Assembly (NCBI RefSeq): GCF_029168945.1
Contig: NC_083604.1
Coordinates: 48,603,686-48,667,685 of the forward strand
Reading direction: 5' to 3'
DNA: 64,000 nt
Origin: Cannabis sativa
Lineage: Eukaryota > Streptophyta > Magnoliopsida > Rosales > Cannabaceae
The position numbers and the translations under genes are program-made. The notes beneath the pieces are model-generated. The model was not told the origin of the DNA. It did not search any database and saw only the letters and a list, made by a program, of their open reading frames with translations. Below are positions 46,884 through 58,797 of this stretch, one piece after another. The stretch's first letter is position 1. Each line of letters opens with the position of its first letter.

Positions 46884-49800
46884 GTAATGATTTACTTTCA
46901 TGAAATATGAATTAAAACGATGATATGCATTGATTTGGATGGTTTCATGTGGTTTATGTGCTTATTTGATGATAGTTTAGAAATCGCAATATATGTTACT
47001 GAAATATTTTTTATTTCGATCTGGGATTATTTTTTCTGGAAAGTAGACAAAAAATTAATAAATTTAAGCTTTTACAGAACCTAATTTGGATTTTTTATGA
47101 ATTAGTTATGATTTTTTGAAGTTGAACGAAAATATCAGGATTTGAATGCACACACGCGAGCGCACGCTCTTGGGCTCGCTCGGACAAACACGCTTCAGAA
47201 AAAATGCGTGTCCGAGCATGCTTGGTCAAATGAGGCTGCACGCAGCCTCGTTCCTTGGCCAAGCTTCCCCTTCCGCGCGCGCAGGGGTATGCATTGCATA
47301 CCCCTGTGCCTCAAATCTTGTTTTCGTCATAACTTTTGATTCAAAAATCGTTTTTCATTGAAACAAAAGCCAAATTTTGTTAGAATTTTGTGGAGAATCT
47401 AAATTTTCAATTAAAAATCTAATTTTCAGTATAAAATTAATTTTTATTAATTTTTTAATTAATTAAAATTAGTTTCTGATATTAGTAGGCTTTGATTTTT
47501 GAAAATTTGATTTCTCACAAAGTAGCCTTATGGTTATTTTTGAAATTTTAGATTATTTTATTTATTTTAATTATAAGATCAGATATTATTTTTTAAATTT
47601 TAAATGATCTTACTTTGATATTAAAATATATTTTTTTTAAATAATCTTGTTCTTATTTCAAAATTTTGCTAACCATATCATATCTTTTTCAAATTTGTTA
47701 TTTTGAAAATATATTTTATTAATTAAAATTATAAGATTAGGAATATGTTAGGTTTAACATTTTATCTTATTAGACATTTTTTTTATTAAAATTATATTTT
47801 GGCAAAAATAACATGAGGATTTGAAAAATTGGTTAGTTTAGTTTGAATAGATATTTTAGGGTTTCAAACCATAAATTTTTCAAACTTATTATTTTATTAT
47901 TATTTTTTAAAATATTCTTACCTTATAAAATATCTTATTTTTTCAATTAGTTTATTTATGTAATATTTAAATTTATTAAATTATAAGACTCAGAATATAA
48001 TAATAAAATATCTAAATTTAAAATTCAAGATATTTTATTATATTATCTTATTAAAAATTTTAAATAAATTTAAATTTTGAATAAACTTGACATTTGAAAA
48101 ATTGGTTAGATATTTTTTGATTTTTTGTTAGAATTTAAGAAATTTAGGAGTTTGTTGAATTTTGAATTTTTTCAAGTATTCTCTAACAATCTAAATTTCA
48201 ATTCTAGTTAAGATATTTATTTTAAAATTAAATTTATTTTAAATTTAAAATTGAGATATTTTAGCTTACTTTCCAGATATTCCAGATCAGTTATTGTTTG
48301 TATTGTTTGATTATTTTATTATGTATTCAAAAATTTTTTACAAACCTATTATTTATTTGATCACAATTGCTATGATTAACTTGTTGACAGATCCAATGAT
48401 CTGATTTTAATCATAGTCCAATTGTCTATAGATCTTATAAATAATTTGTAATATGTAAATTTTGCAATTTCTTTCATCTGTGTAAACCTAGTAACATGAT
48501 AGGGCTCATCTAAATCTTTTGACCTATGTGAGCCTATATGTTTGCTTTTGGGCTTAGATGAATATAGGAAGCCCATTTAAGTTTTACTAAGTAAATGGAC
48601 TAGGTTGCTAAAATAAATTTTGACATAAGTAAATTTATTTAGGCCCAATTAGATTTGGGCTTATTCAATGAATAACAATTGTTTATTTAAAGGTTAAATT
48701 CCTCTCTTTTGGGCCTTGTGTGAGAGTTGGGGGCCAATAGAAGTGGGTACGACATACTGAACCCAACTCTCCCTCACATGAACTACCCCAATTGTGAAGG
48801 CTCATTTGCCTTATTTAAATAATTGTATTAGGTTAATTATATTAGTCTAACATAATTAAAATTGAATTAGCAACATAATTAACTTTTAAAATATATGAAA
48901 TTTATTTTTTTCATTTAATATTTTAAAGTTAATTTTAGAAAAACACTTAGTAAATGAAATTATTCTAGATAGTTATTTCTAGAACTAGTTATTTTTTCTA
49001 ATATTTAATTAGAGAAATATCATAGATTGTGAAATTAATTGTTTAATAATTAATTTTGGTACAATCTAAGTTAAGTATATTTTCCTAGTATTAAATTAGA
49101 ATTAATAATTAAGTCTTCTCTATACTTAATTATTTATTTCTTGAATTTAATACATTTAATTAAATTGAAAATTTAAATATTTAAGTTGATTTTCACCATG
49201 ATACTTAAATATTATTATTTTCATGTTATTTAATTAAAATTGAAAATTATTTTAAGTTTGAAATCTTATTTCATATAACTTAAATTTGAATAATTTTCAA
49301 AATATATTTTATTTTATTTTATTAATCTTTTTCCACAATTTCGAAATTGCATTTCTTAAATGCATGAATTTCGAATTTTATTTGAAAAATAGATTAAAGT
49401 TATAAATTATTTATTTTAATTTTGGACCAACTTAAATCAGTGATTTTTTCATTTAATGATTAATTAAAATAAATGAAGTAAAATATATTTAATTAGAAAA
49501 TGAATTAATTAGTCCATGAAAATCTAGATAGATATAATCTATTTTTGCTTGAAGTATTTTTCTAGTGTATTTAATTAAATAGAAAAGTAATATTTAAGTT
49601 AATTTTCATCATCATACTTAAATATTTGAAATTTTTCTTATATATTTAATTAAATAGGAAAATTATATTTTTTTTGTAAATTAATTTTATTAATTAATTT
49701 TGGGTCAACATTAAATTAGAATAATTTTTCCACGATTTATTTTTTTATTTTATTTTAACATGCAATTTCGAAAATTGTATTCTTAAATACTTTAATTTTT

Positions 49801-49937
49801 CGAATTGCAATATATATTTATAGAAAATTAAATTTGAGTTGTAAATTAATTTAAATTAATTTTGTAACAACTTAAATTGAATATTTTTCTAAATATTTAT
49901 TGGAAATTATTACTAAGATGGACATAATTCATGTTAT
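46884..49937 (+). other. Non-coding 5' internal region of copia family 1
   Basis: About 3 kb where gag would be expected. No gag frame, zinc knuckle or other domain was found; nearly all of it is A/T-rich. The exception is a GC-rich island at 47140-47310 with three strong hairpins. Confidence 0.65.
47178..47306 (+). repeat. Three successive hairpins in copia leader
   Basis: Hairpin 1 (47178-47217): GCTCGGACA...CACGC pairs with GCGTGTCCGAGC. Hairpin 2 (47221-47263): GAGGCTGC-AC-GCAGCCTC within an outer CTTGGTCAA / TTGGCCAAG stem with one mismatch. Hairpin 3 (47282-47306): CAGGGGTATGCA / TGCATACCCCTG, 12-bp perfect arms around one base. All lie in a GC-rich island within A/T-rich DNA. Confidence 0.8.
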
Positions 49938-52900
49938 TTTCATATGCATCTAAGTAAAATTTATAAATATTAAATTAAAATTTATGTTTAGAATTTTTCA
50001 TTCTAAATTGGAAATTTTAATTAAATAAATATATATTTAAAATAAATAGATTAAAATAAGTATCAAAGAAAATACAACTCTCTTTAAATAATGAGCTTTA
50101 TTATTAATAGGATATTCGATCTCCATTGTTGGTCTTACAATAGTTAAATGTTTTCAATATAACCTCGAGACACTAGACTTCGTCCCCCTTATGGATGGTT
50201 ATTCGTTGAACACATTTAACACTGTAAGATCTCATTTGATAAGTGTTTTGTAAGTTTTAGTCTCTATTAGACTCTCCCCTACGGTGACTACTTAGAGATA
50301 AACTTATAATACATGAAACAATGGTGGAAGCTCATAAAATGAGAATAACCTTGACTCTCGCCTACCGGGACAACGTTGGATTCTTATTTTGATCGAATAA
50401 AAGGTTGCTAGAATGGTTTGCATTTTAGATGAGCTGACAACTCTATTCAATGAATGATACTTTGACTCTCGCCTACCGGGACACTGTATCAGTTTGTTGG
50501 AAACCTTAGAAATTATTTAGGATTGCATGTTTTAGTATTTTCACTTGTCCTTCCTACTTGTTATATGTTTAATAATTTCTGAATTGTGTATGAATTTATA
50601 TTAAACCATGTTATTTTCTGTTATTAAATTGTAGTTTAATTTCGAATCTTCATTGTTGGTCTAACTTGGTTTGTTTATCTAATGAGATAAATCCCTAATG
50701 GATTTTCACCATTAGACATACATAATAGTGTTAGATCTCAAAAGATAAATATTGTATGTGCAACATCTAGTTGTTCATCAATTGATGACACCTTAGACTA
50801 GTATTTTTACAATATGAAACAAGAAGATTGTATAAATAAGATTACTTTGTCTTTTGCTAATCGAAGCATCGTTGGATTCTTATTTAAACAACGAAATTAT
50901 CCTAATTCCTCTTAGCTTATTCATTTCGAATTAGCTCAATAACATATCATTGGATGAATGGTCTATAAATCATTTCATGTCATTCTATTTTCTCTTAAGA
51001 AATTAAATGACGCATATGATATATAATCCCGAAATTCTATTCCACAATGATATAAGTCCTCAATCTTAGAAATCTCCTACTTGTTAGGCAAATCTGACTT
51101 AGAGTTTAAATTAGTAGTGGTTGTCCAAGAAAGAATTACTCATTATATTTGGTATAAATTTATGTCTTTGACTTTAATTTTAGATTCCAAACAGAAATAT
51201 TCTTATATTTCTAATTCCAGAATACAATACAGTTACACTTTCACAAGTGTTTAATAACTATTTTCTATCAATGGATTCAAACTGTTTGGAATATGAGTTT
51301 AGTATTCTGTGACCAGGATCCACTTGCACTATTCTAAGAACTCTTTGATGTAACTAAACCTAAGTCATCAAAAAGACACAACCACACATTTTTAATCTAT
51401 GGCATTTGTATCTTGATCATAGTGGTATTGACAAGATCAATCTCTGCAAAAGTTAATATGCCTATATCCACTAAAAGTAAGTTCATCTCATTCGCAGATG
51501 GATGTACATTCAGGGGTGGATATGAGTTTTTCGTTGTATTCTTAAAACGATAACTCTAGATTATACCTTATGCAAAGAAATTTGAAATGTTTGAAAAATT
51601 TCTGATTTCTAGCAATGGTGGAACAACATTAAGGTAAGTGGTTAAAGATCTTGCGAACTGATAGGGGTGGAGAAATAGTTAGTAGATATGCAGTTCAAAG
51701 ATCATTAATTTGATTTTTGAATTATATCCAAACTTACCTCCCCAGAAATTTTGATTTGCATATTGATGATTAGTTACTAGTCGTTGCCTAAGTCCTTCTA
51801 TGGTAATACAACTTTAGAATGATGCAATGGTTGTATACTTAATATAAATCATTACTAGATTCATGGATGACCTAATCAAAATCTTAAGAAAAGCTAGAAC
51901 TGTTAACCATGGTTTGTTAGCTATTCTAAGTGATTAGGGGTGGACCATCCCATAGTCAATAGATAAGAAAGTGTTTGTTTAAACAAATACTACTTTTCTA
52001 AGAAAATGACTAAGTCTGAAAATAAAGTAGAAAATAAAGGAGATATTTTTCTTGATTCCAAAAGTGTCCTATCATCTTATTTGACATATGATGATCCCAC
52101 TGCCTCTGTTGTCTTGTCACAACCAAAGAGGTTAATACCATTTAGTTTTCTTAGACATAATTCACGGTACCTTGTCGTAGTAGGAGAGTTTCTAGGAACT
52201 TCACTTCTTATGACTTGGAAGAAACTAGTGATTAAAATCCATTGTGAGTTTAAACAAGTAATGGATTGTCAAGATAGGAAACTAAGAAGAAAAGCCAAGA
52301 GAACTATGGTTTAATCCATTCACATGGAGTAACCTACATTTTTCTATTACAAGGACATAAAAGGAAATTTTCGTTAATAAGTCTATTCAATGGACTTAAC
52401 AAAACTTCCTGTTCCTAGTATTATAGGTTTGATTTTATCTAAACATATGGCTTAAGGTATACCTGGTTAATTACTTACTCTAATGCAAGCAACTTACTTT
52501 AGTAAGGTGCTGAAGCATTTTCTTTCTAATGGAAATCTATAGAAGCTTCTTGACTTCTAGGCATAGATTTTATTTATCTAAGGAAAAGTCTCAACTATTC
52601 CAGAAAAGATAAAGCCATGAAAGAATTTCTTATATCAACAGTGAGAGGTCTCAGATAAGCTTTAGTATGCCTTAGACCAGACACCTGCTGTTGAGTGGGA
52701 GTAATGAGTAGGTATCATATTAATCCAGGAGAGGAACATTGGAAGACAATCAAGTAAATCTTAAGATTAAGAAGAGGAACTATATGTTAGTCAATAAGAG
52801 TGTGTTTAAAACTCTTAGACTACACCACATCAGACTTCGAGACTTGCCTTTGTGCTAGAAAGTCTGCTGATAAGATGGTGATTACTCTAGGGGTGGAATA

Positions 52901-53310
52901 GTGATTTTGGAAAAGTTGTAAAAACCTATCTGAAGTCTCTAGGTCTACCAGAAAGGGACTGGATGTTAAAGTTGCAGGAAAGGTACTTATTCGGTCTAAG
53001 GAAAGTTCTATACATTTTTGGCACCATTCCAAATTGGCTTAACTACTAGTGTTACTTCCTGAATAACCAAGAAGTAGTTGCCAAAGGTATAGAATCCAGT
53101 ATCCCAAGAGAGTAGACATATAGAGAGGAATTTCACATTATCAATGATTTTGTGATTAAGGAAGAGTAATGGTGGAGAAAAGGTTGTGTTTAATTCAACC
53201 TTTCAGATCCTATTACGAGGAGTTTACTACTACTACACTTGATTTGTATATCAAGGTGTTGAGATTATTTGAAATGCACATTTTGTTTTATATTAGTGCA
53301 AGTGGGAGTT
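49938..53310 (+). pseudogene. Copia family 1 copy B pol remnants
   Basis: Collinear with 1-3361. Carries the integrase piece TDRGGE near 51650, the unassigned frame at 52006-52314 and the RNase H piece near 52705. Stops agree with copy A at the ends of the integrase and RNase H fragments. Polypurine tract AAGTGGGAG lies at about 53301-53309. Confidence 0.8.
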
Positions 53311-53396
53311 TGTTGGGTTTTATGCCCTAAATAAAAATATAATCAGATTTACTTATTAATATAGATCAAAAATAACATTTAATGTTGCATGGTTCA

Positions 53397-54218
53397 TGTA
53401 ACGTCCCCGCTTCAAGCCTCCATTGGGTCCTTACACCCACAGAATGAATGACTCTTATACACGAGTACGTCACTCTGGCTAGTTCATGGACTGATGACTG
53501 ACCCTACAGACCAACACGAGTGTTTCCAGCATGCTTTGTCCTCACTCGCACGCTTCCTAGGAAAACTTCCCAAGAGGTCACCCATCCTAAAATTACTCCC
53601 AAGTCAAGCTCGCTTAACTGTGGAGTTCCTTCGTGATGGGCTACCGAAAAACAAGATGCACCTTGTTGACATAGGTAGTACCAATCAATTCATTTAAGCC
53701 CTCTTCAACTGTGTAGTCGCATACCTACGCAGTCTCAGAATCATCCCACTTGACCTTCCCCAGGCAGTGTGGGATTGCACAGCTTACCCGGTTTTTCCCC
53801 TTACGGATCACGGGACTACTGACTGTCACAATCACCCCCCCTTACGGGGTCCGACGTCCTCGTCGACCACACTTCCGGCTGGGTCAAGGCTCTGATACCA
53901 TTTGTAACGTCCCCGCTTCAAGCCTCCATTGGGTCCTTACACCCACAGAATGAATGACTCTTATACACGAGTACACTACTCTGGCTACTGATAGTACCAA
54001 TCAATCCATTTAAGCCCTCTTCAACTGTGTAGTCCCATACCTACACAGCCTCAGAATCATCACACTTGACCTTCCCCAAGCGGTGTGGGATTGCACAGCT
54101 TACCCGGTATTTCCCCTTACGGATCACGGGACTACTGACTGTCACAATCACCCCCCTTACGGGGTCCGACGTCCTCGTCAACCACACTTCCGACTGGGTC
54201 AAGGCTCTGATACCATAT
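53397..54218 (-). mobile_element. Cassandra-type TRIM, tandem units, one with a 5S rRNA-like domain
   Basis: Two units (53397-53902 and 53903-54218) each start TGTAACGTCCCCGC on the plus strand and end with the reverse complement of TGGTATCAGAGCC, the Met-tRNA priming site. So on the minus strand each priming site is followed by a short internal sequence, a purine run (AAGGGGGG) and a short LTR ending in ACGTTACA. The first unit contains a 5S rRNA-like segment; the second lacks about 190 bp including it. No protein is encoded, as usual for TRIMs. Confidence 0.82.
53561..53627 (-). ncRNA. 5S rRNA-like promoter domain inside Cassandra LTR
   Basis: Minus strand reads GGAACTCCACAGTTAAGCG at one end and AGGATGGGTGACCTCTTGGG at the other, with spacing near that of plant 5S rRNA. 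These are the internal RNA polymerase III control regions of 5S genes (A box and C box). It is a 5S-derived part of the TRIM, not a genuine 5S gene: the two ends of 5S rRNA are missing. Confidence 0.85.
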
Positions 54219-56560
54219 TGTAACGCCCCGATTTCCTGAGACGTCACACTAGCTAGTCCTTTTAAAACCATTTATTATAAAAATAATAAACTAATTTATT
54301 GAAAATAATTAAAGCATGAGATCTCATTATTTTAAAACAAAAACACTTGATTCATTTACAAATTTTTAAACATTAATTTTTACAAAAGTAATCGAGCCAT
54401 AATCTTTAAAGAAATATTCTTAAACCAAAACATCGTGACAATCCCCTAACATGTAATCCACGCCTCGAGCTCGCCATCCTCACTGTTTAGTTTTGTCTTT
54501 ACCTGCACACAGAGTACCTGTGAGCTAACGCCCAGTAAGAAGAGTTATGTAGGACATAACCCCCCAACTAGATAACATAGTCATAAGTATAACAATATCA
54601 CAACATCAAATTAATTCATACCATACTTGCATACATATAACAACATGTCATATCACATATTATTCTCACATACAATACAACATCATATCACAGTGTAATC
54701 TTAATGCATGCTATACTCACACACATAACACATAGTATCTTATCGCACATTGTCCTCACATACGATAATCTACTCCCACTCATGTTAATCAGACATGAAG
54801 TGTAACTTGCCCTGTCTTGTGCTGTTCTCACACTCGACATCCAATAGGGCAATCCCTTATCACAAGTTGTACTCACCCATGAAAGGATAACCTGCAAGTA
54901 AACCCATACAAGCAGCCAAAAATATATCCTGCAGTGCTATGCTCACACCAGCAGCAGAAAACATATCCTATAAGTGTTATTCTCACACAAACAGTGAAAA
55001 GCCTTATCACTATCACATACTAACAATACTAACATAACAACAATTCATAGTACAAAATCTTATAAACACATGAACATCAAACCCACAATAAAGTTGTATG
55101 TTTCAACATACACCCTGTGCACAGATGTCCACTCTTCTTACCTCAGTTGTTAAGAACACGTTCTTGCTACTCCAAGCACCTCAATAAATTTTCTTGTTGA
55201 GGATAAGATCATCAAATCCTGCTGTTTAAGATTTGTTATCTCGTCATTACTACCTATAACAACACATGGTTCAAGGCCCTAACATTAAAATTCGTACTCT
55301 TACAGTACAGCAGAAAGATAACTATTTTTGACCAACAACTCTACTAATTCAGTGAAAGTTGTCTTCATAAAAATTATAGGAAATTTCATTATCTTTCCAA
55401 TGATATAAAGATCACTAAAAATGGATTAAAACTGAGGGATTTATGATTGTTTTACTGAAACTGTTTCCGAGAAGAAATATGGAGTAACGAATTACACGAC
55501 TTAGCAAAAATACAAACTTTTGACATTGAATGGTTCAGAACTAGAAGATAACATCTTCATCAAAGTTTTAGGAAATTAAATTCCCTTTCCAATGATACAA
55601 AATCTTTGAAATTGGAATTATATTCAAGGAGATATTACAATTTTACCAAAACAGTTTTGCAAGAACAAGATTCAAGAAACGAATCACATGATATTGAATA
55701 AAACTAATTTTTTGACATAGTATGACTTCGAATTAACAAAAAGTTTCTTCATAAAACTTATGGGAAATCGAATAAGCTTTCCAACGATACAAAAATCTCT
55801 AAACACGGATCAATATCAAGAGAGATATCATCACTTTACTGAAACTTGTTTTTTCTGAAAACGAAAAATATAATAGGTCCGAACCCTAGATAACATTTAG
55901 TATTATTGAGCAAGAAAATATTTCATACCTCTTCACAACTTTCTATTTGATGTCTCAATCCCACAAGCCTTGATTATAAATCCAAAACTTTAAGAATGAA
56001 GGTAGAAAATAAGAAGAATTGTGGAAGGTTTGAGAGAAGCAACCATGAAGAAGAATGAGGCTTTGACTAAATGGTTTGGAGAGGAAAAATAAAACTATGA
56101 TAGTTTAGGGTTTGATAAAAAAAATTATGAGATATCGTATTCTGATAGGTTTAGGTTAACTAAAAATAATAATATATAATAAAATGCTAAAATATTATTA
56201 AATCAACAAATATCTAATTTTTAAATTTTAAAAGTAAGCCCTTTATCTCGTAACTTTAGGCTCAGTTTTCACCTAGAAAAATTCCGAATTATGATATAAC
56301 TATTTCTACAAAATTTATAGATCTTTGAATTATCTTTCCAACGCCACTATAATCTCCTCAATCAGAGCTCTAAAACTCTAGATATGATCATTTTAGTAAA
56401 ATAAATTTTAATCGTGCGAATTTATCAAAACCTACGAATTTTTGTGACATTAATTCCATTATAATGTTATTTAATGCACTCATACAATAAATTAAACCCA
56501 CTATATAATCTATAAAACTCTAATAGACTTTCATATTGGGCTTTAATTTATTGTATGTAC
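54219..56560 (-). repeat. Large gypsy-type LTR (Tekay-like), minus strand, right end unclear
   Basis: Plus strand begins TGTAACGCCCCGATTTCC, the reverse of an LTR end. The minus strand has CTTACTGGGCGTTAGCTCACAGG and GTGCAGGTAAAGAC, typical of Tekay/Del LTRs. A priming site, TGGTATCAGAGCC, sits 2-3 bases beyond its end at about 54204-54216. No gene inside. The right boundary lies between 56540 and 56575 and no target duplication was identified. Confidence 0.65.
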
Positions 56561-58353
56561 ATAATGTATGAATTATGATTATATGTACATAATGTATGAA
56601 TTCTATTTAAGTCCAGAACATATCAATTTGTTAATGATTATAGTGTTGTCAACGCAGTGGAATATAATCTTAATTATATGTTCGAAAGTTTATTCCCTGA
56701 TTTGTCAGAACACTGGATTTAGACTGACATGGTATAATCAACGATAGGTATTCTTACACCTTGGATAAGGGTTATGTCCTTTCCAGGACATTGGCAAAGT
56801 TTACCAGCATCGGATGTATGGAGTATACATCGGAAGGGACCGATATTGAACTTTGATTAGATATATTAGAATTTACCATAATATCTATTCAATTCAATAT
56901 CACCTCTTGATCCTAGATCAAATGATCTTAGTACTGATATGGTTAGGTTCGATCTCAAGAGTATTATACATGTTCTTTGATTTGTTAGTTAAGCCTACTT
57001 TTGGGTTAGGGTGATACATACATTTTGTGAACATGATAGTATAATTGAGTGGGAGCGCTAACATAAATATGGAATCTATAACTTCTATAGCAATTTAGAA
57101 GTGAAACGATGATATCCTTCGAGCTTGGCTAAACAGAGATAAATGGTTGAGATCTCATTTCACTTAGCTGAAATATCATTTATACAGGGTTAAGTGTTTT
57201 AAGGATAAAATACATTGTAGGGTGTTACGGTAATTTAATCTATTTACAATGTAAATCATCTATATAGAGGATCATTGATCACATTAGGGTTATAACAATG
57301 GATAACTAATGACGTGTCTATATCGTGGAACATATAGAGCGTTCTATATACTGAGAGTGCAATTCTAAGTTCTATGCGTGGATTCAACGAAGAATTAATA
57401 AGTCAGTGAATTTAAGATATAAATTCTTGATCTGCTTATTGGAAGCTCGGATATATAGACCCATGGTCCCCATACTAGTTGAGACCATACTGCTTGTAAG
57501 ACTCAATTAATTGACTTTGATTAATCAATTATAATTCTAAAGTTAGACTATGTCTACTTTGTGAATTTTCACAAAGCAATGGCGAAATTGTAAAAGAGAA
57601 AGAGATTCTAGGTTTATTTATTAATTAAGAGACTTTATATGTCTAATTAATAAATATATTAAATGACAATATTATTTAATAATTAATTTTAGTTATTAAA
57701 TAATTAGAATTGGTATTTAAATGGTTGAATTTGAAATTGGCGTTTTTGAGAAAATCAGATAATGATAAAACAGCAAAATTGCATAAGTGAGGCCCATTAT
57801 CCAAGGCCCATGACCGGCCACACTAATAGGCTTTTATCATTTATTTTTTCATTATTTTAATGCCAAATAATTCTAACTTAAACCTAGGTGGTTACCTATA
57901 AATAGATAGTGATGGCTCTCATTCACACTTAACTTTGTGAACTTCTGTCAGATGAAACTGAGCCTCTATCTTTTCTCTATAGGCCGAACCTCTTCCATTC
58001 TCTTTTCTTCTCTAAATTTTCGAAATCCTTAAGTGAATGAGTGAGTGCCCACACACATCAAGTGGTATCTCAATCATAGTGTGTAAGACTGTGGAAAACC
58101 ATCCAACAAGAAGGAGAATCAGCATCAAAGGAAGGAGAGAAAGAGATCCAGGTTCAGATATTGATAATGCTCTGCTACAGAAAGGAATCAAGGGCTAGAT
58201 ATCTGAACGGAAGGAGTCATTATATTCCGCTGCACCCAATGTAAGGTTTCCTAAACTTTATATGTGTTTATTTCATTGTTTTAGAATTCATATTAGGATG
58301 TTAATGAAACATACTTGTTAGTAAATCTAGATCTTGGTAAAATATATCCAACA

Positions 58354-58797
58354 CTAGGTATTTCTTTTCTCCTGTTTCATCCTAGTGAATAGAAGACCTA
58401 CACTTCCTGCTATACAACAACTCATAACGAGCCATCCCTATTGTACTCTGGTAGCTGTTATTGTACAAAAATTCTATCAGTGGCAGGTACTTAGTCCAGG
58501 AGCCTTTGAAATCTATTACACAGGCTCGTAACATGTCTTTCAGTATCTGAATTGTTCTTTTAGACTGTCCATCAATTTGAGGATGGAAAGATGTACTGAA
58601 TTTTAGTTGGTACCCATAGCCCGCTGAAGACTCTGCCAGAACTTCGAAGTAAACTCCAGATCTCTATCCGATATAATGGACTTTGGAACGCCATGTAACC
58701 TCATTATCTCTTTCACGTACAAATCTGCATATTGATCCACTGTAAAGGTTGTTTTTACCGATAGAAAATGTGCAGACTTTGTGAATTGAACCGCCAA
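58354..58797 (-). pseudogene. Tekay-type gypsy integrase fragment
   Basis: The minus strand reads FTKSAHFLSVKTTFTVDQYA, then LHGVPKSIISDRDLEFTSKFW and, past a frame change, a degraded HPQTDGQSE-like stretch. These are the integrase core of Tekay/Del chromoviruses, including the Asp of SDRD. Broken by frameshifts and cut on both sides, by copia copy B on the left and an Athila fragment on the right. Confidence 0.88.

Larger units (their letters stand above)
46141..58353 (+). mobile_element. Copia family 1 copy B, 5' LTR truncated, 3' LTR interrupted
   Basis: Partial 5' LTR 46141-46865 (last 725 bp), priming site at 46866-46883, internal region to 53310, 3' LTR 53311-58353 with a nested insertion of about 3.2 kb. 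The two LTRs agree more closely with each other than with copy A's, as expected for one element. The internal 6.4 kb is non-coding for its first 3 kb and holds only short copia remnants later. Confidence 0.85.
53311..58353 (+). repeat. 3' LTR of copy B with nested insertions
   Basis: Starts TGTTGGGTTTTATGCCC; breaks off at GGTTCA (53396) and resumes around 56560-56575 at ATGTACATAATGTATG; ends CCAACA at 58353. About 1.9 kb without the insert. A 21-base stretch TATGTACATAATGTATGAATT is doubled around the right junction. Confidence 0.85.

Noticed and set aside
53561..53627. A genuine 5S rRNA gene
   Set aside because: Only the inner promoter part is 5S-like; the outer stems are absent and it lies in a TRIM LTR next to a priming site.
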